Shown here: positions 1 through 5,620 of the stretch, piece by piece | How the letters are laid out: each line of letters starts with the position of its first letter | How positions within the stretch are numbered: position 1 is the first letter of the stretch | Source: Lactobacillus sp. UBA5815 | GTDB lineage: Bacteria; Bacillota; Bacilli; Lactobacillales; Lactobacillaceae | Assembly: GCA_002417825.1 (NCBI GenBank) | Contig: DICX01000016.1 | Coordinates: 1-5,620, forward strand | Direction: 5' to 3' | Length of the DNA stretch: 5,620 nucleotides | Program-made: the position numbers and the translations under genes | Notes under the pieces: generated by a model | Told to the model about the DNA's origin: nothing | What the model saw: only the letters and a program-made list of their open reading frames with translations | Database searches by the model: none

Positions 1-6
1 GGTCAT
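1..6 (-). CDS. Possible 5' end of a divergent gene running off the left edge
   Basis: On the minus strand an ATG (6-4) followed by one ACC codon reaches the window edge. A weak purine-rich ribosome-binding sequence, GAGAG (17-13), lies 6 nt before it, and a good minus-strand promoter lies at 110-82. Together these suggest a gene divergent from argS. Only two codons are visible, so the product cannot be read. In several Lactobacillales an arginine repressor gene (argR) is found next to argS; that makes ArgR a reasonable guess from context, but nothing in these six bases shows it. Confidence 0.35.
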
Positions 7-81
7 AGTGATCTCTCGATTTCTGATTTTTAAATTTAAATTAATTAAACTTTATCACAAAGCATTAATAAAAAAATACTT

Positions 82-110
82 TTTATAATTTCTATCAAAT
101 CGGCGATCAA
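82..110 (-). promoter_or_regulatory. Predicted sigma-A promoter for the divergent left-edge gene
   Basis: Read on the minus strand, TTGATC (110-105) and TATAAA (87-82) are separated by exactly 17 nt. This matches the vegetative promoter consensus at 4/6 and 5/6 positions. Transcription would start near position 75 and give a leader of about 70 nt before the candidate ATG at 6-4. The surrounding DNA is very AT-rich, so chance matches are more likely here than elsewhere, but hexamers and spacing are both good. I looked for an ARG box (ArgR operator) and saw only weak AT-rich similarity. Confidence 0.5.
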
Positions 111-175
111 GATACACATGTTTTATGGCAAATTTTTTGAAATACTTGGTACTTGTTTGAATGAACTTGAATCCC

Positions 176-204
176 TTGAGGTGGCAGCTTTTTCTTGCTA
201 TAAT
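176..204 (+). promoter_or_regulatory. argS promoter (sigma-A type, extended -10)
   Basis: TTGAGG (176-181) and a perfect TATAAT (199-204) are separated by 17 nt, and a TG at 196-197 one base before the -10 makes it an extended -10 element. The predicted start near position 211 coincides with the first paired base of the T-box Stem I, which independently supports the assignment. The promoter should be strong, leaving control mainly to the attenuator downstream. Confidence 0.85.
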
Positions 205-210
205 AATATA

Positions 211-395
211 AAAGATTAGAAGTAGCCACGTTATGATTATTCAGCGAGTCCGTGTTGATGTGAGATGGGCAGGTCTTGTGGCAAAAGCGTGTCTAGTTTT
301 TAATTGAAGATCAAAGCGGATGAAATCATCAAGAAGAGTGGTACCGCGGGAAATTCTCGTCTCTTTCAACTCAATGGAGTTGAAAGAGATTTTTT
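211..395 (+). promoter_or_regulatory. Arginine T-box leader (tRNA-sensing riboswitch) of argS
   Basis: The leader RNA should bind uncharged arginine tRNA and then allow transcription into argS. The T-box sequence AGAGTGGTACCGCGG is at 335-349. Stem I is closed by a 10-bp helix, 211-220 with 292-301, including wobble pairs. Next comes an internal loop with AGTA (221-224) on one side and AAAAGCGTG (283-291) on the other, then GCCAC (225-229) paired with GTGGC (278-282). A distal helix pairs 248-251 with 267-270. In the internal loop the Arg codon CGT (288-290), followed by a purine, is the likely specifier. The antiterminator pairs 334-338 with 361-365 and 346-348 with 358-360, leaving the seven-base bulge TGGTACC (339-345) that pairs with the tRNA acceptor end. 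It shares 360-365 with the terminator, so the two folds exclude each other. Only about 32 nt separate Stem I from the antiterminator, room for a small Stem III (319-322 with 327-330) but not for the usual Stem II and IIA/B pseudoknot. Confidence 0.93.
360..395 (+). terminator. T-box intrinsic terminator (attenuator) before argS
   Basis: A perfect 13-bp stem pairs 360-372 with 377-389 around the 4-nt loop AATG, followed by six T residues (390-395). The left arm begins in bases that form the 3' side of the T-box antiterminator. The hairpin should therefore form when charged tRNA is abundant and be prevented when uncharged arginine tRNA is bound. Confidence 0.92.
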
Positions 396-408
396 AAATG
401 GAAAAAAT

Positions 409-414
409 GAGGTG
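409..414 (+). promoter_or_regulatory. argS ribosome binding site, decides the start codon
   Basis: GAGGTG lies 6 nt before the ATG at 421 and just downstream of the attenuator hairpin. The frame stays open upstream to a TTG at 304, but that start would lie inside the T-box leader, with the T-box and terminator translated. The ATG at 421 is therefore the start to use. Confidence 0.8.
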
Positions 415-420
415 TTGTCA

Positions 421-2097
421 ATGAATTTTAAACAACGAGTCATTACAGATTTGCAGGCGCATGTCGCGTTATCTGAAGAACAGATTGCATCACTGATCGA
501 GCGTCCAAAGAATGCCAAGTTAGGTGATTATGCGTTTCCTGTTTTCGCATTAGCAAAAATCGAACATAAAAATCCTGTCGTGATCGCACGTGATCTTGCG
601 GAAAAACTATCTGATCCTGCATTTTCGCAAATTCAAGCGGTAGGCCCTTATGTCAATTTTTTGATTGCTCACGATTGCTTGGTCTCTGAAACACTGCACG
701 AAGTCTTGACTCAACAAACCGCTTATGGCACGCAGCATATCGGCAGTGGCAACGTACCGATCGATATGTCCAGCCCGAACATTGCCAAACCTATGTCGAT
801 GGGACATCTCAGATCAACAATGATCGGCAACGCCATCGCTAATATTTTGACCAAAGTGGGCTATACGCCGATCAAGATCAACTATTTAGGCGATTGGGGC
901 ACGCAATTTGGAAAATTGATTTATGCCTATAAGACTTGGGGGGATGAAGAAGCCGTCAAACGTGATCCAATCAATACTTTGGTCAAGTATTACGTTGAAT
1001 TTCATCAAAAAGCAGAGCAAGATCCCAGCTTAGATGCACAAGGACGTGCTTGGTTCAAAAAATTAGAGAGTGGCGACAAAGAAGCTTTGTATCTGTGGCG
1101 TTGGTTCCGGGATGCTTCTTTAAAGGAGTTCAAACGAATCTATGGTGAACTGGATGTTCATTTTGATTCAATCACTGGTGAAAGCGACTTTAATGACAAG
1201 ATGACGCCGATCATCTCCCAGCTTGAAGATAAGCACCTTCTTAAAACGTCTCAAGGCGCTAAGATCGTTGATTTAGGCGAAGATCAAAATCCAGCTTTGA
1301 TTCAAAAATCTGATGGCGCCAGTCTTTACATAACGCGTGATCTTGCTGCAGCGATTTACCGAAAGCAAAAATATGATTTCGTGATGTCACTTTATGTCGT
1401 CGGCAATGAACAAGGTGAACATTTCACACAGCTAAAGGCCGTTTTAAAACTGATGGGTTATGATTGGTCAGATCAAATTCATCATATTCCTTTTGGCTTG
1501 ATTACCAGTGGTGGTAAAAAATTGTCGACACGCAAAGGCAACATCATCATGCTCGATAAAGTTCTTAAAGATGCCGTTAGTCTTGCCCATGAACAAATTG
1601 CAGTGAAAAATCCTGACTTGGAGAACGCTGATCAAGTTGCTCATGATGTTGGTGTTGGTGCCGTTGTTTTTCATGACTTGAAGAATGAACGTCTCGATAA
1701 TTTCGATTTCGATTTGAAGGAAGTCGTTCGGTTTGAAGGGGATACCGGCCCTTATGTGCAATACACGAATGCAAGAGCACAGTCGATCTTACGCAAAGCC
1801 AAGAAGCCGATTGAATTGACTTCACTTGCTTTGACAGATGATGCAGCGTTTTCGGTTGCCAAAGATTTAGCTGAGTTTCCAGAAATCATCAAAAAGAGTG
1901 CAGAACGATTTGAGCCATCTGTTATTGCTAAATTTGCACTTAATTTAGCCAAAAAATTCAATAAATATTATGCCAAAGTTAAAATCCTATCTGATGATGA
2001 CCAATTGAACGCACGCTTGGCTCTAGTTAGTGCGACATCCCTTGTTCTGACCGAAAGTTTGCGGCTCCTCGGCGTTCATGCACCGCAAAGAATGTAA
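421..2097 (+). CDS. argS: Arginyl-tRNA synthetase (class I)
   Basis: This 558-residue cytoplasmic enzyme joins arginine to tRNA-Arg using ATP, an essential step of translation. Its length is normal for the family. The order is: an N-terminal additional domain (about 1-85, tRNA elbow recognition); a class I Rossmann catalytic domain (about 110-430) containing SSPNIAKP and the HIGH-equivalent SMGHLRST (from S126); the family motif GDWGTQFG (157-164); a KMSKS-equivalent KLSTRKG (from K367); and the DALR-type anticodon-binding domain, beginning near the DTGPYVQYTNAR segment (441-452) and running to the C-terminal APQRM. The first His of HIGH is Ser here; KMSKS degeneration is common in ArgRS. Expression is expected to follow arginine tRNA charging through the T-box upstream. 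No terminator is evident after the stop codon, so some read-through into fba is possible. The identification is secure. Confidence 0.97.
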   Translation: MNFKQRVITDLQAHVALSEEQIASLIERPKNAKLGDYAFPVFALAKIEHKNPVVIARDLAEKLSDPAFSQIQAVGPYVNFLIAHDCLVSETLHEVLTQQTAYGTQHIGSGNVPIDMSSPNIAKPMSMGHLRSTMIGNAIANILTKVGYTPIKINYLGDWGTQFGKLIYAYKTWGDEEAVKRDPINTLVKYYVEFHQKAEQDPSLDAQGRAWFKKLESGDKEALYLWRWFRDASLKEFKRIYGELDVHFDSITGESDFNDKMTPIISQLEDKHLLKTSQGAKIVDLGEDQNPALIQKSDGASLYITRDLAAAIYRKQKYDFVMSLYVVGNEQGEHFTQLKAVLKLMGYDWSDQIHHIPFGLITSGGKKLSTRKGNIIMLDKVLKDAVSLAHEQIAVKNPDLENADQVAHDVGVGAVVFHDLKNERLDNFDFDLKEVVRFEGDTGPYVQYTNARAQSILRKAKKPIELTSLALTDDAAFSVAKDLAEFPEIIKKSAERFEPSVIAKFALNLAKKFNKYYAKVKILSDDDQLNARLALVSATSLVLTESLRLLGVHAPQRM

Positions 2098-2105
2098 TCT
2101 TTTCT

Positions 2106-2119
2106 AGCAAGCGCTATCA
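2106..2119 (+). promoter_or_regulatory. Candidate cre (CcpA operator) upstream of fba
   Basis: AGCAAGCGCTATCA matches 11 of 14 positions of the idealised cre palindrome TGAAAGCGCTTTCA, including the whole AAGCGCT core and the 3' TCA. It is centred about 56 bp before the predicted fba transcription start. CcpA sites upstream of the -35 are known to activate glycolytic genes in some lactic acid bacteria, which would suit fba, but the effect here is inference. There are two mismatches to the degenerate consensus TGWNANCGNTNWCA (the first T and the first W). Confidence 0.4.
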
Positions 2120-2133
2120 CTTCTCAATTAGAC

Positions 2134-2162
2134 TTGTTCACTTTTTAATTTGTGAGTACAAT
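2134..2162 (+). promoter_or_regulatory. fba promoter (sigma-A type)
   Basis: TTGTTC (2134-2139) and TACAAT (2157-2162) are separated by the optimal 17 nt, in the 95-bp gap between argS and fba. Transcription should start near 2169, giving a leader of only about 24 nt with the ribosome binding site inside it. Confidence 0.75.
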
Positions 2163-2192
2163 AATCTTGTAGGTGAATTAGGAGGTAATTTA

Positions 2193-3068
2193 ATGTCAGT
2201 ATTTGTAAATGGTAATGCCATTTTTGACGCTGCTCGTAAGGGCCATTATGCAGTTGGTGCGTTCAACACCAACAACTTGGAATGGACACGGGCAATTTTG
2301 GAAGCCGCAAAAGAAACAAAAACGCCATTGTTGATTCAAGTTTCAATGGGCGCTGCAAAATACATGGGTGATTATGCCAGTGTCAAGCATCTGGTTGAAG
2401 ATGAAATGCGTGTGATGAACATCACGGTTCCAGTCATCATGCATCTTGATCATGGAAATTATGAAGCTGCTAAAGCATGTATCAAAGCAGGTTATTCTTC
2501 TGTCATGTTCGATGGTCATGATTTGCCTTTCGAAGAGAATTTGACTAAAACAAAAGAAATCGTCAAATTGGCACATGAGCGTGGAATCTCTGTTGAAGCC
2601 GAAGTTGGTTCGATCGGTGGTACAGAAGACGGCATAACAGGTGAAGGCGAGTTGGCAAGCGTTTCAGATGCCAAAGCTTTTGCAGATGCTGGCGTTGATT
2701 ATCTGGCTTGTGGTATCGGCAACATCCATGGAGTATATCCTGAAAACTGGAAAGGTCTTCATTTCGATCGCTTGAAGGAGATTGCTGCAGCCATTGATAC
2801 TCCTTTAGTTTTGCATGGTGGTTCAGGAATTCCTAAGGAACAAGTTCAAAAAGCAGTTAAACTTGGAATTTCTAAAGTCAACATCAACACTGAGAATCAG
2901 TTGGCTTTCGCAAAAGCCACACGGGCTTATATCGAAGCTGGCAAAGATGAGGACAAGTTGGCAAAAGGCTATGACCCGCGTAAATTACTCGCACCAGGGA
3001 CACAAGCTATTGCGGATACGGTTAAAGAAATCATTGGTTGGTTAGGGACACCTTCAATCAAGGATTAA
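2193..3068 (+). CDS. fba: Class II fructose-1,6-bisphosphate aldolase
   Basis: This 291-residue cytoplasmic, zinc-dependent enzyme reversibly cleaves fructose 1,6-bisphosphate into dihydroxyacetone phosphate and glyceraldehyde 3-phosphate in glycolysis. The whole protein is one TIM barrel. The HLDHG motif gives the catalytic D86 and metal ligand H87. The EAEVGSIGG loop carries E137, GNIHGVY carries H179 and LHGGSGIP carries H208; these positions correspond to the metal-binding and phosphate-binding sites of the family. The length fits the short FbaA type of Firmicutes. The start is fixed by an ideal AGGAGG (2180-2185) 7 nt before the ATG, as expected for a highly expressed gene. It has its own promoter, a possible cre site and a strong terminator directly after the stop, so it is probably mainly monocistronic. 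Related class II aldolases acting on tagatose bisphosphate share the fold, but the overall sequence reads as a lactobacillus-type fructose-bisphosphate aldolase. Confidence 0.95.
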   Translation: MSVFVNGNAIFDAARKGHYAVGAFNTNNLEWTRAILEAAKETKTPLLIQVSMGAAKYMGDYASVKHLVEDEMRVMNITVPVIMHLDHGNYEAAKACIKAGYSSVMFDGHDLPFEENLTKTKEIVKLAHERGISVEAEVGSIGGTEDGITGEGELASVSDAKAFADAGVDYLACGIGNIHGVYPENWKGLHFDRLKEIAAAIDTPLVLHGGSGIPKEQVQKAVKLGISKVNINTENQLAFAKATRAYIEAGKDEDKLAKGYDPRKLLAPGTQAIADTVKEIIGWLGTPSIKD

Positions 3069-3081
3069 GTTGAAATCAATT

Positions 3082-3114
3082 AAAAAAGCGCTGGTCGTTA
3101 ACCAGCGCTTTTTT
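3082..3114. terminator. Bidirectional intrinsic terminator between fba and the pseudouridine synthase gene
   Basis: A GC-rich hairpin pairs AGCGCTGGT (3087-3095) with ACCAGCGCT (3101-3109) around the loop CGTTA. It is flanked by A5 on the left and T5 on the right, which extend the pairing to 14 bp. Because the flanks are A on one side and T on the other, the hairpin has a U-tract on both strands. It should stop fba transcripts on the plus strand and transcripts of the convergent gene on the minus strand. The minus-strand gene's stop codon (3115-3113) overlaps its edge. Confidence 0.93.
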
Positions 3115-3979
3115 AATGATCAAAGTCAGGCAATGTGATGGTTTTAGGATCAAATTGAAAAGGCGGCTTGAAAGTTAAACGAAAAGCAGTCAAAGCCAAT
3201 CGTTGTCCTACTTTATAGTTAGGATTATAGAGTGGATCTCCTAAAATGGGATTATTTTTGGCAGCTAAATGAACGCGAATTTGATGTGTCCTTCCCGTTT
3301 CAAGCGTGATTTTCAACCAAGCTATTCGATCATTTTGAGAAAGGACAGCATAGTGAGTGACTGCGGGGTATCCAGCGACTGTGACACATCTTTTTCGTGG
3401 ATCAGTGGGATCTTGACTAATTGGTTCGGAAATCGTACCAAAAGGCTTCAATTCTTCTGATCTTCCTTTTTCAACACAGGCAATGTATTCACGATTCAAG
3501 GTCTTATCGACTAATTGACGGTTTAAAAGCGGGACGACGACAGGATTTTTGGCAACAAGGAGCAGTCCGCGTGTCAACATGTCCAGTCGATGTGTAATAT
3601 AAGGGTGGTAACCAAGGTAAGTCGTACAATCGTTAAGGGCTGTATTGGTTTCATTTTCATTAGGATGTGTTTTTTGCCCAGCAGGTTTATCGATGATCAA
3701 AACATTATCATCTTCGTAAACTACTTGTGGCTGATGGCCACTTGCCAAATAGTCATGCTGTTGCGATGCAACATGATCAAAGCATAACGTGACTTGATCT
3801 TCAGGAAGCACGAATTGATTGAACGAACGATAATGACCGTTGATCGTGATCTTTTTTCCGATACGTAAAAAATGTCGCCATTTTCGTGGGATGTTCAACG
3901 TTCTTAAGAGGTCTGATACGGTGCGCTTAGGCTGATCGTCCGGATAGATGAATTTGAATGAATAAACTGTCATGATCAT
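3113..3979 (-). CDS. RluA/RluD-family RNA pseudouridine synthase
   Basis: The 288-residue protein should convert specific uridines in RNA, most often 23S rRNA, to pseudouridine. Residues about 20-67 form an S4-like RNA-binding segment. The catalytic domain begins at YEDDNVLIIDKPAG (88-101). HRLDMLTRGLLLVAK (130-144) holds the catalytic D133, and GRTHQIRVHLA (229-239) followed by PILGDPLYN completes the family motifs. The usual HRLDxxTSG has TRG here, leaving the catalytic Asp intact. The start at 3979 is supported by AAGGA with 6 nt spacing; a second ATG two codons later would be 12 nt away and is less likely. The gene converges with fba, sharing its terminator, and is divergent from pbp2A. 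Substrate specificity within the RluA/RluC/RluD group cannot be assigned from the sequence, so no gene symbol is given. The family assignment is firm. Confidence 0.93.
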   Translation of the reverse strand: MIMTVYSFKFIYPDDQPKRTVSDLLRTLNIPRKWRHFLRIGKKITINGHYRSFNQFVLPEDQVTLCFDHVASQQHDYLASGHQPQVVYEDDNVLIIDKPAGQKTHPNENETNTALNDCTTYLGYHPYITHRLDMLTRGLLLVAKNPVVVPLLNRQLVDKTLNREYIACVEKGRSEELKPFGTISEPISQDPTDPRKRCVTVAGYPAVTHYAVLSQNDRIAWLKITLETGRTHQIRVHLAAKNNPILGDPLYNPNYKVGQRLALTAFRLTFKPPFQFDPKTITLPDFDH

Positions 3980-4006
3980 AAAGCTTCCTTAACTTAAAAG
4001 GTCGTG

Positions 4007-4037
4007 TTATCAATAAAGCACATGAATATGCTAAAAT
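4007..4037 (+). promoter_or_regulatory. Predicted pbp2A promoter (extended -10)
   Basis: TAAAAT (4032-4037), preceded by TG at 4029-4030, forms an extended -10 element. The best -35 candidate is TTATCA (4007-4012), with a long 19-nt spacer, so activity would rely on the extended -10. The predicted start near 4044 gives a leader of about 24 nt, followed by AAGGAG (4053-4058), 9 nt before the ATG. Confidence 0.5.
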
Positions 4038-4040
4038 CAA
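4012..4040 (-). promoter_or_regulatory. Predicted promoter of the pseudouridine synthase gene
   Basis: On the minus strand TTGATT (4040-4035) and TTTATT (4017-4012) are separated by 17 nt, and a TG one base before the -10 gives an extended -10. Each hexamer matches consensus at 4/6. The predicted start near 4005 leaves a leader of about 25 nt. Its -35 overlaps the -10 of the opposite pbp2A promoter. Confidence 0.5.
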
Positions 4041-4067
4041 GATAAATTTGGTAAGGAGTCTGAGGCA

Positions 4068-5620
4068 ATGCCAGAAAGAGAAAGGCAACCGCAACGGCGG
4101 AAAGAGCAAACAGACAACGTACTCAAGCGCTTTAATCAGCGCTTTCAAATCGTGCGTTGGCTTATTTTGATCGCGCTTGTGCTGATTTTATTGACTTGCA
4201 GTTATTATACGATCAAGGTCAAAACCTCGAATATTTCGACGTTGAAAGCTTCATTGTCGACGACCACGACGATTTACGATGACCAAGATCAAAAAGCAGG
4301 ATCGCTGTATTCACAAAAAGGAACATTCGTTCCGTTGAGTCAGATTTCGCCAGATTTGCAAAACGCAGTGATTTCAACTGAAGATCGCACTTTTTATACC
4401 AATCCGGGTTTTAGCATCAAGGGTATGGCGCGAGCAGCCATCATGTCATTGATTCATCATGGAATCGTTGGCGGTGGTTCGACTTTGACCCAACAACTCG
4501 CCAAAAATGCACTTTTAACGCAGGAGCAGACGTTTTCCCGCAAACTTGAGGAACTCTTTTTTGCGATTGAAATCAATCATGTCTATTCTAAAAAAGACAT
4601 TTTGACGATGTATTTGAACAATGCGTATTTTGGAAATGGGGTTTGGGGCGTTCAAGATGCTTCACGAAAGTATTTTGGCTGCAATGCGAATGAACTTTCA
4701 TTGAGCCAAGCAGCAACTTTGGCAGGAATGCTCCGCTCACCGAGTTTTTACAATCCAATCGATCATATGCATAATGCTGTAGCACGCCGAAACGTTGTTT
4801 TAGGCTTGATGGTCACTAATCAAAAAATAACGGAAAAGCAATCACGATCGGCACGTACCGTAGGATTGACGCTCAAAGACACCTTTACCCAAGAAAATGG
4901 TTATCGCTATCCTTATTTCTTTGATGCAGTAATCGACGAAGCTATTGAGCGCTATGGCCTGACTGAAGAAGATGTGATGAACAAGGGATTGAAGATCTAT
5001 ACGACGTTGGATCAACCTCAACAGCAGGCGATGCAAACGAGTTTTGACGAAAGCTGGAATTTTCCGCCAAATGCAGCAGACGGAACGCAAGCACAAGGCG
5101 CCAGTGTTGCGATGGATCCCCAAACAGGCGCTGTCAGAGCTATCGTTGGCGGTCGCGGCAGTCATGTCTTTCGTGGATATAACCGCGCGACGCAAATGAA
5201 GCGTCAGCCTGGTTCTTCGATCAAGCCGTTGGCAGTTTATGCACCAGCACTTCAAGACGGCTATCATTATGACTCTGAGCTATCAAACGAACTTCAGCCT
5301 TTTGGCACGAATCGTTACGAGCCACATAACGTTGACAATGGTTATTCTAAGACGATTCCGATGTATACGGCGATTGCTCAGAGCAAGAACGTTCCGGCAG
5401 TCTGGCTGCTGGACAAGATTGGAGTAGCTAGAGGCGTTCAATCGGTTGAAAATTTTGGCATCAAAGTCAGTCAAAATAATCAAAATCTTGCTTTAGCTTT
5501 AGGCGGACTTTCAACAGGCGTTTCGCCATTGCAGATGGCGCGTGCTTATTCTGCTTTTGCCAATGATGGCAATCTACCTAATCAATCTTACTTTATCACG
5601 AAAATCACAGATGCAAGTGG
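4068..5620 (+). CDS. pbp2A: Class A penicillin-binding protein 2A, 3' end outside the window
   Basis: This bifunctional peptidoglycan synthase polymerises lipid II into glycan chains and cross-links the peptides on the outer face of the membrane. The 517 visible residues begin with a short basic cytoplasmic tail (1-28) and one membrane anchor (about 29-48). The GT51 glycosyltransferase domain follows: TEDRTFY with catalytic E105, GGGSTLTQQLAKN (135-147), RKLEELFF with the second conserved Glu at E162, and KKDILTMYLNNAYFGNG (175-191). In the transpeptidase domain PGSSIKP carries the nucleophile S383 and K386 (SxxK), and SKN (439-441) is the SxN motif. The KTG motif and roughly the last 200 residues lie beyond the edge, judging by relatives of about 700-730 residues. 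Overall it resembles streptococcal Pbp2a more than Pbp1a or Pbp1b. The start is supported by AAGGAG and by the membrane anchor following at the right distance. No frameshift is seen. Confidence 0.94.
   Translation, partial: MPERERQPQRRKEQTDNVLKRFNQRFQIVRWLILIALVLILLTCSYYTIKVKTSNISTLKASLSTTTTIYDDQDQKAGSLYSQKGTFVPLSQISPDLQNAVISTEDRTFYTNPGFSIKGMARAAIMSLIHHGIVGGGSTLTQQLAKNALLTQEQTFSRKLEELFFAIEINHVYSKKDILTMYLNNAYFGNGVWGVQDASRKYFGCNANELSLSQAATLAGMLRSPSFYNPIDHMHNAVARRNVVLGLMVTNQKITEKQSRSARTVGLTLKDTFTQENGYRYPYFFDAVIDEAIERYGLTEEDVMNKGLKIYTTLDQPQQQAMQTSFDESWNFPPNAADGTQAQGASVAMDPQTGAVRAIVGGRGSHVFRGYNRATQMKRQPGSSIKPLAVYAPALQDGYHYDSELSNELQPFGTNRYEPHNVDNGYSKTIPMYTAIAQSKNVPAVWLLDKIGVARGVQSVENFGIKVSQNNQNLALALGGLSTGVSPLQMARAYSAFANDGNLPNQSYFITKITDAS

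Noticed and set aside
304..420. Open extension of the argS frame upstream to a TTG at 304
   Set aside because: It runs through the T-box, antiterminator and terminator hairpin and has no suitable ribosome binding site. The ATG at 421 has GAGGTG at 6 nt and matches the normal ArgRS N-terminus.
4126..4147. Two AGCGCTTT repeats 12 bp apart, each 10/14 to an ideal cre site, at the start of pbp2A
   Set aside because: They lie inside the reading frame and encode the repeated R-F of KRFNQRFQ. The outer half-sites do not match cre, so they are best explained by codon content.
3927..4148. A 73-codon minus-strand open frame upstream of the pseudouridine synthase gene
   Set aside because: It spans the divergent promoter region and overlaps the starts of two firm genes in another frame. 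Its hydrophobic look comes from reading the complement of the pbp2A basic tail and membrane anchor.
4188..4202. Possible lipobox (LLTC) at residues 41-44 of Pbp2A
   Set aside because: Thr directly before Cys does not fit the lipoprotein rule of Gly, Ala or Ser, and class A penicillin-binding proteins keep an uncleaved membrane anchor.
4842..5267. A 141-codon minus-strand open frame
   Set aside because: It is wholly antisense to the pbp2A GT51/transpeptidase region, which is a well-supported protein. The translation is rich in Cys, Arg and His with no recognisable domain.
1..5620. Search for a novel defence, mobile or other accessory system
   Set aside because: All complete reading frames of note are conserved housekeeping genes with compact, expected spacing. 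I saw no inverted repeat pairs, target duplications, repeat arrays, RNA genes or shift in base composition suggesting acquired DNA.

Overview
The window is an ordinary chromosomal housekeeping segment from a low-GC Gram-positive bacterium, most likely a lactic acid bacterium of the Lactobacillaceae. The clues are the AT-rich intergenic DNA, strong AGGAGG-type ribosome binding sites, a T-box leader in front of an aminoacyl-tRNA synthetase gene, a lactobacillus-like class II aldolase and a Pbp2A-type penicillin-binding protein. I cannot name the genus from the sequence alone.

Layout. Positions 1-420 hold no complete gene. At the left edge a minus-strand gene probably begins (ATG at 6-4), with its own promoter at 110-82. 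Back to back with it lies a plus-strand promoter (176-204). This drives a compact arginine T-box leader (211-395) with a CGU specifier, an antiterminator and a 13-bp terminator hairpin. The leader controls argS (421-2097, arginyl-tRNA synthetase). A 95-bp gap then carries a possible CcpA (cre) site and a good promoter for fba (2193-3068, class II fructose-bisphosphate aldolase). fba ends at a symmetric hairpin (3082-3114) that also serves the convergent minus-strand gene at 3979-3113, an RluA/RluD-family pseudouridine synthase. That gene is divergent from pbp2A (4068 to the right edge, incomplete), a bifunctional class A penicillin-binding protein. Their predicted promoters overlap in the 88-bp gap.

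How the genes relate. They do not form a single pathway: they cover tRNA charging, glycolysis, RNA modification and peptidoglycan synthesis, each with its own apparent promoter. The richest regulation is upstream of argS, where uncharged arginine tRNA should relieve termination. I found no mobile element, CRISPR array, tRNA or rRNA gene, defence system or other undescribed system. The points most worth a second look are the short T-box without room for Stem II elements, the overlapping divergent promoters, the cre-like site before fba and the non-canonical HIGH motif in ArgRS.
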